Source of the DNA: Demequina aurantiaca | Lineage (GTDB): Bacteria; Actinomycetota; Actinomycetes; Actinomycetales; Demequinaceae | Length of the DNA: 64,000 bases | Direction: 5' to 3' | NCBI RefSeq assembly: GCF_000975135.1 | Contig: NZ_BBRF01000001.1 | Coordinates: 42,423-106,422, forward strand | In this document: positions 43,342 to 51,626 of the stretch, piece by piece | How the letters are laid out: each line of letters opens with the position of its first letter | Numbering within the stretch: the stretch's first letter is position 1 | Program-made: the position numbers and the translations under genes | The notes under the pieces: generated by a model | Databases searched by the model: none | Seen by the model: only the letters and a program-made list of their open reading frames with translations | What the model was told of the DNA's origin: nothing

Positions 43342-44259
43342 CTAGTAGAGGGCCGAGGCGAGGGCCTGGCGCGCCTTGAGTACGCGCGGGTCCGCGCCGC
43401 CCACCACGTCAAAGAGTTCGAGCAGGCGCTGCCGAATCTCCTCACGCTCGTCCCCCTGCGTCACGCGCACGGTGTCGAGCAGGCGCACAAAGGCGTCCTC
43501 CACCTGGCCGCCGGCGACATCCATGTCGGCAACCGCCATCTGAGCAGCCGGGTCATCAGGGCGCTCTGCCGCCGCCGCGCGAACCGCACCGAGATCTGCG
43601 GTCAGTGTGCGGGACATGAGCCGCACCTGGGCGCGGCCGGCGCGGGCATCGGCATCCTTGGGGTTCTCCACCAGAGCGCGGTCGTACGCTGCCTCGGCGG
43701 CTTCGTAGTTGCCGCTCTCGATGGCGTCGAAGGCCTCCTGGTGCAAGGGGGGCAGAGGCTCCGCCTCAGGCTCTGAGGCAGCCTCCACGGGCGCGTCGGG
43801 GGCGGCGCCGGTACCGGTGACGCCCGCCTGCGCGGCTACGTCAAGCACTTGGTCGAGCACCTCGCGGATTTGCTCGTCGGAGGCGCTGCCCTGGAACAGC
43901 GGCGCGGGGCGAGCCCCAATGAGCGCCATGACCGCGGGGACCGCCTGAACCTGAAAGGCCTGGGCGATACCTGGCTGAGCGTCGACGTCACACTGCGCGG
44001 CAAGGAATTTGCCGGCGTACTCGGCCACCAGCACGTCGAGCCGGGCCGCCAGTTCGCCGCTCGCGGGAGAGGTCGCAGACACGAAGGCGATCACGATCGG
44101 CACCTGCGCGGACCGCTGTGCGACCTCCTGCAGATTTTCCTCGGTCAGCTCGATCGAGGTGGAATTCGCGGGCTTCGAGGCCGCACGCTGCTGCTGTGCC
44201 GCGAGCGCCGCGAGATCTACCGCGCCACGCATCGAGACAGGGTCGGGACTAACTGCCAT
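43342..44259 (-). CDS. Thioredoxin-fold/TPR co-chaperone, CnoX (YbbN)-like
   Basis: Protein of 305 residues: a thioredoxin-like domain (about 35-150), a short acidic linker, then a TPR-like helical domain (about 185-305, NYEAAEAAYDRALVENPKDADARAGRAQVRL). The place of the redox CxxC is SPAS in SATSPASGELAARLD, so it cannot do thiol-disulfide exchange there, as in actinobacterial YbbN proteins. E. coli CnoX protects unfolded proteins under oxidative stress; this role here is inference. The start overlaps the lipoprotein stop by one base (TAATG). Confidence 0.85.
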   Translation of the reverse strand: MAVSPDPVSMRGAVDLAALAAQQQRAASKPANSTSIELTEENLQEVAQRSAQVPIVIAFVSATSPASGELAARLDVLVAEYAGKFLAAQCDVDAQPGIAQAFQVQAVPAVMALIGARPAPLFQGSASDEQIREVLDQVLDVAAQAGVTGTGAAPDAPVEAASEPEAEPLPPLHQEAFDAIESGNYEAAEAAYDRALVENPKDADARAGRAQVRLMSRTLTADLGAVRAAAAERPDDPAAQMAVADMDVAGGQVEDAFVRLLDTVRVTQGDEREEIRQRLLELFDVVGGADPRVLKARQALASALY

Positions 44260-45248
44260 TACTTTGCTCCGTCGGGGCTCACTCGTACAAGGTGGTGGTC
44301 GGCCGCCACGACCGCGGGAAGATCCTCGCTGTCCGCCGGTGGGACGTACATGACGACCATGTCACGGTACTCGTGCGTCACCTTGTCGACCAAGTCGCCA
44401 TCGACCAGGGGCTCGTCTGCCGCTGGCACTGACACCTTGGCGTCCTCCACAGAGAACGACGAGTCGATGCGCAAGGGAGCAAAGATCAGCGCTCCCCCAT
44501 CCGCAGTCGCGAGGGCATACGTGGACTTTTCTTCGGGCTCCACGGTGTCGACGTACTTTCCATCGGCCTTCTTCGCCGCAGCGGTGAGGACGCCGCGTGC
44601 GGTGAACAGCTGATCGCGGTAGCTGTCCTCCGCGAACGTCTCGTTGAGGTCGTCGTCCTCGCCCTTACGCAGCAGTTCCAGGTAGTTGTCTACGTACGAC
44701 TGCAGTGTGTCCTCCCCGATGGTCGAGTCCATGGCTAGCTCGTCCGCGCCAACGGTGGGGCCGGGCATCGCGGGCAGCGTAGCGCCAGGCACCATGTGCG
44801 CCCAGTTACGGAACTGGTAGGGAGTATCGACGTCGTCCTGAACCCACACCGACACCACGGGCGTTGTGTCCTCGCTCGGCTGGTCGGAGACCCCCACCAT
44901 CACGCGCGGCCACGTCTCCGCGCTGGTGACGTACACGGCCTGCATGTCGGATGGCAGCACATCAGGCTTGGGGCCGTCATCCGCCGACTGCTGCTTGTAC
45001 TCAGCCCCGCGCACTACCTTGGCATCGCCACCGACGCGCACGTCGAGCGTCTTGGTGGACTTGGCCTCGTCGGCAACGGCGAGTTCCTCAAACGTCTGCG
45101 ACTGAACGCGATCGCTCTGATCGTCGGTCACTGCGGCCGTCACCTCGACGGGCTCTGCGACACCTGCGACAGGGACTGCGGGCGTGCAGCCGGCGAGCAG
45201 AACCGCGGCCCCTGCGGCAGCCATCGCTACTACGGTCATGCGCCTCAT
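44259..45248 (-). CDS. Predicted lipoprotein of unknown function
   Basis: 329 residues. A signal peptide MRRMTVVAMAAAGAAVLLAGC has a lipobox with Cys21, so the protein is expected to be anchored outside the membrane. The remainder is acidic and soluble, with no domain I recognise. Repeated aromatic/hydrophobic strands and the segment DTPYQFRNWAHMVPGATLP suggest a beta-rich ligand-binding or scaffold fold. The four-base overlap with the membrane-protein gene and one-base overlap with the cnoX-like gene tie the three products to one process. Confidence 0.75.
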   Translation of the reverse strand: MRRMTVVAMAAAGAAVLLAGCTPAVPVAGVAEPVEVTAAVTDDQSDRVQSQTFEELAVADEAKSTKTLDVRVGGDAKVVRGAEYKQQSADDGPKPDVLPSDMQAVYVTSAETWPRVMVGVSDQPSEDTTPVVSVWVQDDVDTPYQFRNWAHMVPGATLPAMPGPTVGADELAMDSTIGEDTLQSYVDNYLELLRKGEDDDLNETFAEDSYRDQLFTARGVLTAAAKKADGKYVDTVEPEEKSTYALATADGGALIFAPLRIDSSFSVEDAKVSVPAADEPLVDGDLVDKVTHEYRDMVVMYVPPADSEDLPAVVAADHHLVRVSPDGAK

Positions 45249-46432
45249 GAGCGATCCTCCGTTCCGTCGGGGGCCGGGCCGTCGTCGGGTCCACCCTCCG
45301 TCGAGTCGTTCACGTTGTCGTCGTCAGCCTTCACACTGTCCGAGAAATCCGAGTCGGCGTTTCCGTGGGGGTCCTCGTCGCCCGAGGCGCTGTCCGACTC
45401 CGCCTGCGGCCCGCCGTCGGCGGAGTCGACCTCAGGCTCAGACGATGCATCGGCGCTCGACTCAGCATCGACCGATGCCTCGGCGCCATCCACAGGCGTC
45501 GCGGCATCGGCCGTCAACGCTGGAGCATCGTCCAGGCTTGCCTGGGGAATGGCGGCACCGGCGGCCCGGCGAGAGCGACGCGAACCGTCCTTCTCGATGC
45601 CCTTCTTGTCTGCCGAGCGCGAGGCCATCCAGGACTCGCCACGTGCCTGCGCGGGGCGCAGATCAATGAACAGCACGACCAGCGCGATGAGGCCCACCAC
45701 GACAAGGACAGCACCCCACCACAACAGCGGCGTGATCCAGTCATCGTTCACCACGCGGGTGAGCGAGAGGTCGGTGCCGGTTAGCGCGGATCCATCCTCG
45801 GTCATGACGACCAGAGTGAGGCCGGTGGGAACGCTATCGACGGCAATATCGAGGCGGTTGGTGGCGATAAAGGAGTTGCGCCACAGGTCCGTCGAGCGGC
45901 CCTCGGTGGCGATGAAGGGGTCGGCCTCCGTGGGAACGATTGCCGGCTCGGGGCTCGCCGAGGGGCTCGGTGACGCGCTTGAGGATTCTTTCTCTTCCGG
46001 TGACGGCGAAGGACTCGGCGACTCTTCCTTCGCGTCATCCTCGGCAGCTGCGGACGCCGATGCACTGGCGGAGCTTGAGGGTTCCGGCGACGGGGTGGGC
46101 GAGGGAACCGCGACATCGCGCGTGCCGAGCGCCTCCCAGTCAGGCAGGCTGTTGACCTCGGTGTAATCCACCTCGGCGAGCCAGGCTTCCGCATCCGCGG
46201 GGCGAGCGGTGTACGCGACGATGTCGCCGTCGCCCTCGATTGAGAGTGTCCCCTCGGGAGAGATCGTCAGGAAGTCGGATTGGACGACCACGACGGACGT
46301 TGACACGTCGGCGTGCGCCACGACGTCTTCTGGCGGGCGCACTGAATCAGCGACGAACCCCACGATAAGTAGGATCACGCCGATCACACCAGCGATCAGC
46401 CCAGTTGTGCGTAAAGACAAGAAAATCTCCAT
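45245..46432 (-). CDS. Two-helix membrane protein with disordered extracytoplasmic and cytoplasmic parts
   Basis: 395 residues. Helix 1 about 10-29 (GLIAGVIGVILLIVGFVA), an extracytoplasmic domain (about 30-232) broken by a Ser/Pro/Glu-rich stretch (about 110-165), helix 2 about 236-258 (WWGAVLVVVGLIALVVLFI), then an acidic, apparently disordered cytoplasmic tail of about 135 residues. I know no function. ATG 46432 lies directly against GAAGGA; TTG 46420 has GGAG six bases upstream and may be the true start. First gene of a three-gene operon, divergent from the coiled-coil gene. Confidence 0.75.
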   Translation of the reverse strand: MEIFLSLRTTGLIAGVIGVILLIVGFVADSVRPPEDVVAHADVSTSVVVVQSDFLTISPEGTLSIEGDGDIVAYTARPADAEAWLAEVDYTEVNSLPDWEALGTRDVAVPSPTPSPEPSSSASASASAAAEDDAKEESPSPSPSPEEKESSSASPSPSASPEPAIVPTEADPFIATEGRSTDLWRNSFIATNRLDIAVDSVPTGLTLVVMTEDGSALTGTDLSLTRVVNDDWITPLLWWGAVLVVVGLIALVVLFIDLRPAQARGESWMASRSADKKGIEKDGSRRSRRAAGAAIPQASLDDAPALTADAATPVDGAEASVDAESSADASSEPEVDSADGGPQAESDSASGDEDPHGNADSDFSDSVKADDDNVNDSTEGGPDDGPAPDGTEDRS

Positions 46433-46483
46433 TCCTTCAAGAACACTCTAGGAGTAAACGCGCGACGGTGGCGATATGTCGCT

Positions 46484-46512
46484 TTGTCACGCCCCAGCGG
46501 GCACACTACCCT
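46484..46512 (+). promoter_or_regulatory. Sigma-A-type promoter of the coiled-coil gene
   Basis: -35 TTGTCA (46484-46489), 17-bp spacer, -10 TACCCT (46507-46512). The leader is about 30 bases with AAGGAGAAG in front of ATG 46549. Confidence 0.75.
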
Positions 46513-46548
46513 GGGTACGACTGCGCGTAAGGCGCCGAAGGAGAAGAT

Positions 46549-49284
46549 ATGTCGGAAGAGAACCTCCCGTTTCCCGTGACGATGCGTGGATTTGACCGTG
46601 AAGCGGTCGCCGCCCACATCGCACGGCTCGAGGATTCGGTTCGCGACGCCAAGCGCTCTGAAGAGACCGCGCGCAGCGAAGCACAGCAGGCACGGGCGTC
46701 ACTCGACGAGGCTCAGAAGACCCTGCGTGAGAACGATCAGCCTACGTACAAGGGCCTCGGTGCACGCGTTGAGCAATTGCTCCGCTCCGCCGAGGAACAG
46801 TCGTCCGATGTTGTGGCCCGCGCCAACACGCACGCGCAGGACGCGGTGGCACGCGCCACGGTCGCAGCACAGCAACTGCGTGCTCGTGCGGACAACGAGG
46901 TCGCGGAGATTCTCGCGCAGAGCCGCCGCACCGCGGAGACCGTGAAGACGGAAGCCGAGAGCACCGCAGCGTCCGTGCGCGAGTCCGCCGAGCGCCAGAG
47001 CGCTGAACTCGTCGACAAGGCGCGCCGCGAGTCTGAGCGCGTCCGTGGATCGATTGAGGCCGAGGTCGCGGAGATCCGTGCCGGAGCTGAGCGCGAGGTG
47101 CACACCCTGCGCGCCACTGCCGAGCGCGAGACCACCGAGCTACGGGTGAAGAGCCAACGCGAGGCAAGCGAACTCACCGAAGCCGCGCGTGCAGAGGCGG
47201 AGAAGATTGCCGCCGAAGCTGCTAGCGAGGACTCGCGCATTCGTGAGGAGGCCGCCGCCCTGCTCGCCGCGGCGAAGGATGACGCGGTACGTATCAAGGA
47301 CGGCGCCCGCTCCGAGTCGGCCGACAAGAAGGCCAAGGCCGCCAGCCGCCTCGAGGCAGCAACGGCCGAGGCCGCACGCCTGCGCAAGGAAGCTGACGCT
47401 GACATTGCACGCCTGCGCGAGATTACCGAGGCCGAAGCATCGGACATCCGAGCGACCGCCGAGAACGACGCGGCGACGCTTCGCGAAGAAGCCGATGCCG
47501 CACTCACCAAGGCTGGCGCCGAGACCGCTCGCCTGCGCGAGGAGGCCGATGCTGAGGTATCGCGTTGGCGTACCGAGGCCGGCGACGAGGTGGCCAAGCT
47601 ACGTGCTACCGCCAAGGCAGAGACCGACGCGCTGCGAGGCGCCGCGAAGCGTGAGACCGATGAGCTTCGCAATGTCACCGAGCACGAGACCAGCGAGCTG
47701 CGCGCCGTCACCGAACACGAGATGGATGAACTGCGCGACCAGACGCAGCGCATGACAGACGAGCTGCGCTCTCGGACAATCCGCGAGGCAGACGAGCTGC
47801 GCACACGCACTGAGCGTGACGCCGAGGAACTACGCGCCACCGTCGAGGCGGAGACCGCGGAGCTACGCAACCGCACCGACCGCGAGGTCAACGAGCTGCG
47901 TACCAACGTGCGGGATGAGGTCGCCGACCTTCAGGCTCGCGCCGAGCGCGAGACCAACGAACTGCGCACCACCGCTCAGGACGAAGTGACGGAACTCCGT
48001 ACCCGCGCCGAGCGCGAGACCAACGAGATTCGAACCGCGGCCGACGAATACTCGGCTGAACTGCGCGGCCGCGCGGATCGCGAGACCAACGAATTGCGCA
48101 CCGCCGTCCAGGACGAAGTGACAGAACTTCAAGTCACCGCGGATCAGGAAGTCGCGGAACTGCGCGCCTCCGCTGATCAGGACATCAAGGCCAAGCGCGT
48201 CGCCGCGGAACGCGAGGTGGCGGAGTTGCGAGCCACGGCCAAGCGCGAGACCGACGACCTGCGGGCGGTGACCGACGAGGAGACTCAGTCGCTACGCGCC
48301 CGGGTCGAGGCCGAGGTCGCTGACCTCCGGGCTGTCGCACGCGATGAGGTCGCTGAGCTCCGTGCCACGGCTAAGCGCGAGACGGATCAGCTGCGTTCCA
48401 AGGCGGACTCCGACACCACCACGCTGCGCCGCACCACCGATGCGGAGGTCTCGCAGTTGCGGGCTACCGCCGAGGCGGAGACGAACGATCTGCGCGCGAC
48501 TACCGATGCCGACGTCACGGCACAACGCGAACAGGCCGAGGAGCAGGCTCAGCAGCTCACGACCGAAGCCCAGCACACCCTTGCAACTGCGCGTCAGCAG
48601 GCGACGGAGCTACGTGCGGCTGCCGAACGCGACTCCAAGGCGACCATCGCTCGAGCCGAGGCCAACGCCAAGGAAGCCACCGAAGCGGCATCTGCCGCAT
48701 CTGCTCAGGAACTCGCCGATGCGCACCGAGAGGCGGAGTCCACACGCGACGATGCCCGTCGTACTCGCGAGGACCTGCAGGTTGAGGTTGCCCAGCGTCG
48801 CGAGCAGGCCGAGCAGGAACTTTCGCAGCGGTACGAGGACGCCAAGAACGAGTCCGCCGCGTTGGTAGCGGATGCGGAGCAGCGTGCCAGCGAGGCCGAG
48901 GACCGCCTGGCCGCAGCCCTTGAGCGCGCTGAGACCGTGCGCTCCGAGGCCGAGGTTCACTCCCAGACCCTGCTCAGCAATGCCCGCAACAACGCCGACG
49001 AGATTGTCTCCGACGCCCGCGAGCACGCCGAGACCATCATCTCTGAGGCCGTGAGCGACGCCGAGCGCGAACGCACCATGGCGTCGCGCGAGGTGGACGA
49101 ACTGAACCGTCAGCGCGAGTCGATCACCGGCTACCTCGACGACCTGCGTGGCCTCCTGGGGGCGGATCCCGTGTCGAACCTCGCGGCCGCCGCGAAGCTA
49201 CAGGACGAGCACGAGGCAGCAGAGAAGGCGACCCCCGCAGCCGATGCAGAGGTCACCGAGCCCGACACGTCTGACGCGAAGTAG
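46549..49284 (+). CDS. Giant coiled-coil protein, DivIVA-like N-terminus (Scy/FilP-like cytoskeletal candidate)
   Basis: 911 residues, almost wholly Ala/Glu/Arg/Thr. The first 45 residues (LPFPVTMRGFDREAVAAHIARLEDSV) match the DivIVA/Wag31-type membrane-curvature segment. Helical regions follow, and residues 329-658 form 30 uninterrupted 11-residue repeats (consensus LRxxAxxExxE). A further coiled coil (about 660-870) and a short acidic tail close the protein. Streptomyces Scy and FilP are comparable long coiled coils that organise polar growth; homology by descent is not shown here. Followed after seven bases by a small unknown gene. Confidence 0.85.
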   Translation: MSEENLPFPVTMRGFDREAVAAHIARLEDSVRDAKRSEETARSEAQQARASLDEAQKTLRENDQPTYKGLGARVEQLLRSAEEQSSDVVARANTHAQDAVARATVAAQQLRARADNEVAEILAQSRRTAETVKTEAESTAASVRESAERQSAELVDKARRESERVRGSIEAEVAEIRAGAEREVHTLRATAERETTELRVKSQREASELTEAARAEAEKIAAEAASEDSRIREEAAALLAAAKDDAVRIKDGARSESADKKAKAASRLEAATAEAARLRKEADADIARLREITEAEASDIRATAENDAATLREEADAALTKAGAETARLREEADAEVSRWRTEAGDEVAKLRATAKAETDALRGAAKRETDELRNVTEHETSELRAVTEHEMDELRDQTQRMTDELRSRTIREADELRTRTERDAEELRATVEAETAELRNRTDREVNELRTNVRDEVADLQARAERETNELRTTAQDEVTELRTRAERETNEIRTAADEYSAELRGRADRETNELRTAVQDEVTELQVTADQEVAELRASADQDIKAKRVAAEREVAELRATAKRETDDLRAVTDEETQSLRARVEAEVADLRAVARDEVAELRATAKRETDQLRSKADSDTTTLRRTTDAEVSQLRATAEAETNDLRATTDADVTAQREQAEEQAQQLTTEAQHTLATARQQATELRAAAERDSKATIARAEANAKEATEAASAASAQELADAHREAESTRDDARRTREDLQVEVAQRREQAEQELSQRYEDAKNESAALVADAEQRASEAEDRLAAALERAETVRSEAEVHSQTLLSNARNNADEIVSDAREHAETIISEAVSDAERERTMASREVDELNRQRESITGYLDDLRGLLGADPVSNLAAAAKLQDEHEAAEKATPAADAEVTEPDTSDAK
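47533..48522 (+). repeat. Thirty consecutive 33-bp repeats encoding hendecads
   Basis: Thirty 11-codon units with no insertion or deletion, mostly starting Leu-Arg (e.g. LRATAKRETDE, LRTRAERETNE, LRATAEAETND). DNA copies have diverged strongly while the 11-residue register is kept. Confidence 0.88.
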
Positions 49285-49291
49285 TCCACTC

Positions 49292-49714
49292 ATGACCGAC
49301 TCCGTGTGGTCGGACGAACGCGGCGACGCCGCGCTTCGCAAGGCCGACGCTCTCGCCCGACGCGAGGCTGGCGAGTCGCGTCAAGCCGCGGAGTTGATTA
49401 AGCAGTTCGTCGCCGATGCCGTGGCGGCCGGGATTTCCCCCGAGCCGCTGTCGGCCCGGTCGTACGACGGCAACTCGCGATATCGCACCAACCTGGTCGG
49501 CTGGTATCTCAAGCAAAATCACTCGGTTGCGGTGGACGCGGATGGTCTTTTCTATGTCCTCACCGCTCCCCCGCGTTTCATGTCGCGCTTTACCGGCACC
49601 ACTGTTGAGCCCTCGCCACCACCGCTGGAGCTGGGCAAGGGTGGACGCGACGGCGAGTCGATGCCCATCGCCACTGCCCTGGCGAAGCGCCTCGCCGGCG
49701 GTAATGACTGGTAG
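49292..49714 (+). CDS. Small conserved protein of unknown function
   Basis: 140 residues, soluble, no signal peptide. The first 40 residues are helical and charged (ALRKADALARREAGESRQAAELIKQFVADA). A central conserved-looking block (YDGNSRYRTNLVGWYLKQNHSVAVDADGLFYVL) predicts a small alpha/beta fold. No known motif is visible to me. It starts seven bases after the coiled-coil stop and is therefore probably co-transcribed and functionally linked. ATG 49292 was chosen because the frame upstream overlaps the coiled-coil gene. Confidence 0.7.
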   Translation: MTDSVWSDERGDAALRKADALARREAGESRQAAELIKQFVADAVAAGISPEPLSARSYDGNSRYRTNLVGWYLKQNHSVAVDADGLFYVLTAPPRFMSRFTGTTVEPSPPPLELGKGGRDGESMPIATALAKRLAGGNDW

Positions 49715-49716
49715 CT

Positions 49717-49736
49717 GTAGTTAGTAAACTAACTAC
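49717..49736. other. AT-rich 9-bp inverted repeat between convergent genes
   Basis: GTAGTTAGT, AA, ACTAACTAC: perfect arms. It is much more AT-rich than its surroundings and begins two bases after a stop codon. It looks like a protein-binding palindrome rather than a GC-rich terminator. Confidence 0.5.
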
Positions 49737-49751
49737 TGGTCACTAGAGGCG

Positions 49752-50507
49752 TTAGTTTCCGAGCAGTGGGGCGATCGCGTCCGCGACGGCCCGCGGATTC
49801 TCGAGGGCGCTCAAGTGCCCAACGCCCGCGATGACCGTGACCTCGACGCCCAGTGCGTCAGCCATGACGCGCGCATCCTCGACACTTGTCACGGTGTCGT
49901 TCTCGCCAAAAATCACTACAGATGGCGTATCTACCAGGCGTAAAACCTCGGTGCGGGTGGGCCGTGCGGCCATCGCCCGCTGCCCCCACGCGATACCGTC
50001 GCCCGAGTGGCGGGCAATATTGGCGGCCACCGCGGCGACCAGGTCCTCGCGCCCATCTCCTTGGGTTCCCACCAGCGGCTCGGCCATCGCTCGCGGATCC
50101 TCAGCGCCGTCCTTACCCTCCAGGCTGTCGGCAAGGCCGAGCCTCTTGGCCACGCCAGCCTCGTCATCGGCGGTGCTGCGAGTGTCCAACAGACCCAGCC
50201 CGGCGACGGCGTCGGGGTAGCGTTCGACCACGGACAGGGCTACGTAGCCGCCCATCGAGCACCCCACCCACACCGCGGCATCGTGTCCGGTGGCCTCGCG
50301 CATGGCGAGCACCGCGGCATCGGCGATGAGATCGAGCGAGGGCTCCTCATCGGGCAGCGGCATCTCGCCGATTCCCGGCATGTCGAAGGAGATGATGTCA
50401 CCGTCAAAGTCGCCCAGGAGCGCGATGAGTGGCTCCCACTGGGCGCGATCGACGGGAAATGCGTTGAGCAGCACCAGCGGCGCTGAAGTCGGCAATAGTG
50501 AGGTCAT
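49752..50507 (-). CDS. Alpha/beta hydrolase
   Basis: 251 residues. Nucleophile Ser in VGCSMGGYVAL, acid in FGENDTV, and His in VGHLSALENP near the C-terminus form the usual triad. Closest in style to 3-oxoadipate enol-lactonase/MhpC-like hydrolases, but no aromatic-degradation genes are nearby and the substrate is unknown. ATG 50507 has AGGAGG seven bases upstream and overlaps the stop of the preceding hydrolase gene by four bases; the frame to 50612 is not supported. Confidence 0.85.
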   Translation of the reverse strand: MTSLLPTSAPLVLLNAFPVDRAQWEPLIALLGDFDGDIISFDMPGIGEMPLPDEEPSLDLIADAAVLAMREATGHDAAVWVGCSMGGYVALSVVERYPDAVAGLGLLDTRSTADDEAGVAKRLGLADSLEGKDGAEDPRAMAEPLVGTQGDGREDLVAAVAANIARHSGDGIAWGQRAMAARPTRTEVLRLVDTPSVVIFGENDTVTSVEDARVMADALGVEVTVIAGVGHLSALENPRAVADAIAPLLGN

Positions 50508-51247
50508 GCGACGTCCTCCTGGGGAACGCGGTCGGGAAGCGGCGCGCGGTCCGGGGCGACCCGCGCCGTGATGGCATCCAAGACCACTCTCACATACTTC
50601 TCTCCAACCCACAGGTGTTTGGCTCCCTCCACGGGCACCAACTCCAGCTGGGACAGCGAGGTGAAGCGTTCGCGCGCCTCGTCGGGACGCAAGAAGTCAT
50701 CGAACTCGGGCACCAGCGCGGTCACCGGCTTGCCCGTGGCGGCCCAGCGCTCCATGTCCTCGGGCTTCGCCCTGTGCAGGGGAGGCGACAATAGGATGGC
50801 GCCCTCCACCTCAAGGTCAGCTCCATGCATGAGCGTCAGCTCTGTACCGAAACTCCAGCCCACCAGCCAACGGTTCGGTAGTCCCCTGGTGACCGCGAAG
50901 TCCACGGCAGCCCGAACATCGGCCGCCTCGGCAACCCCCTCGCTGAACTCGCCGTCGGAGGTGCCGCGCGGAGACGAGGTGCCCCGAGTGTTGAATCGCA
51001 GCACGGCGACGTCCGCCAGGTATGGAAGGCGCCAGGCTGCCTTGCGGAAGACGTGCGAATCCATGAACCCTCCCGCGGTCGGCAGCGGGTGAAGCGTGAT
51101 GAGCGTCGCAGACACGTTGCCGGAGCGTGGCAACGACAACTCGCCCACCAGCGTCAGCCCGTCCTCGGTAGTGAGCGTGATCTCCTCCCGGTCCGCCGGC
51201 AGGACCGTCATGGACCGCAGGTCCTCGAACTCAATCTGGTCAGCCAC
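50504..51247 (-). CDS. Alpha/beta hydrolase, dienelactone-hydrolase/peptidase-like
   Basis: 247 residues. Nucleophile Ser in LVGWSFGTELTL, Asp in PEFDDFLRPDEA and His in GAKHLWVGE. The opening EEITLTTEDGLTLVGEL and LITLHPLPTAGGFMDSHVF match the short-chain serine hydrolase type. The start is GTG 51247 with GGGAGA four bases upstream; the longer frame from 51394 overlaps the zinc-ribbon gene. It overlaps the upstream gene by eight bases and the downstream hydrolase by four, so three genes form one unit. Confidence 0.83.
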   Translation of the reverse strand: MADQIEFEDLRSMTVLPADREEITLTTEDGLTLVGELSLPRSGNVSATLITLHPLPTAGGFMDSHVFRKAAWRLPYLADVAVLRFNTRGTSSPRGTSDGEFSEGVAEAADVRAAVDFAVTRGLPNRWLVGWSFGTELTLMHGADLEVEGAILLSPPLHRAKPEDMERWAATGKPVTALVPEFDDFLRPDEARERFTSLSQLELVPVEGAKHLWVGEKYVRVVLDAITARVAPDRAPLPDRVPQEDVA

Positions 51248-51548
51248 GTGTTCTCCCAAAAGTTTCCCAGCAGTAGGTGTGCCAGTGTCGACGGTCGGCC
51301 GCAGCGGCCTCGGCCCCGAACAGGCCGTCGGCCGCCCAGGCGACGATGTGAGCCGTCTGAGGAGGGATGTCCCGGCCACAACTGGGGCAGACAAATGTCT
51401 TGTCCGTCAGGCGTGGGGTCGCGACGAGGTAGTCCTCACCCCCGGGTCCGCTTTCCTGGCGTGCTCCGCCACCGTGAGCGCGATTCGCGTCGTACTCCTG
51501 GTGCGGCTGCCCATACGGTCGCTTGGTCGAGCGGCGCTTGGAGGGCAT
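51240..51548 (-). CDS. Small zinc-ribbon-like protein, conserved in actinobacteria
   Basis: 102 residues. A basic N-terminus (MPSKRRSTKRPYGQPHQEYD) is followed by a probable metal site made of CPSCGRDIPPQTAH and, 30 residues on, HWHTYC. Proteins of this kind are often labelled ATP/GTP-binding, but no P-loop is visible here. Function unknown; nucleic-acid contact is possible from the basic tail and zinc ribbon. First of a three-gene unit with two hydrolases, eight-base overlap with the next. Confidence 0.7.
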   Translation of the reverse strand: MPSKRRSTKRPYGQPHQEYDANRAHGGGARQESGPGGEDYLVATPRLTDKTFVCPSCGRDIPPQTAHIVAWAADGLFGAEAAAADRRHWHTYCWETFGRTRG

Positions 51549-51626
51549 AGTGAAAGTCTACGCCGTGGCTATTGCGGGCCACGTCGACCTCGCCGGTAGT
51601 AGGCGCGGCCGTCGCGGGGCGTCGTG

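Noticed and set aside
46737..47906. 389-codon minus-strand frame opposite the coiled-coil gene, rich in Ser/Arg
   Set aside because: It mirrors the repetitive Glu/Arg/Ala codons of the real gene, has no ribosome-binding site and no known fold.
47533..48522. Possible CRISPR or tandem-repeat array
   Set aside because: The 33-bp periodicity is protein-level; DNA copies are diverged and there are no spacers.
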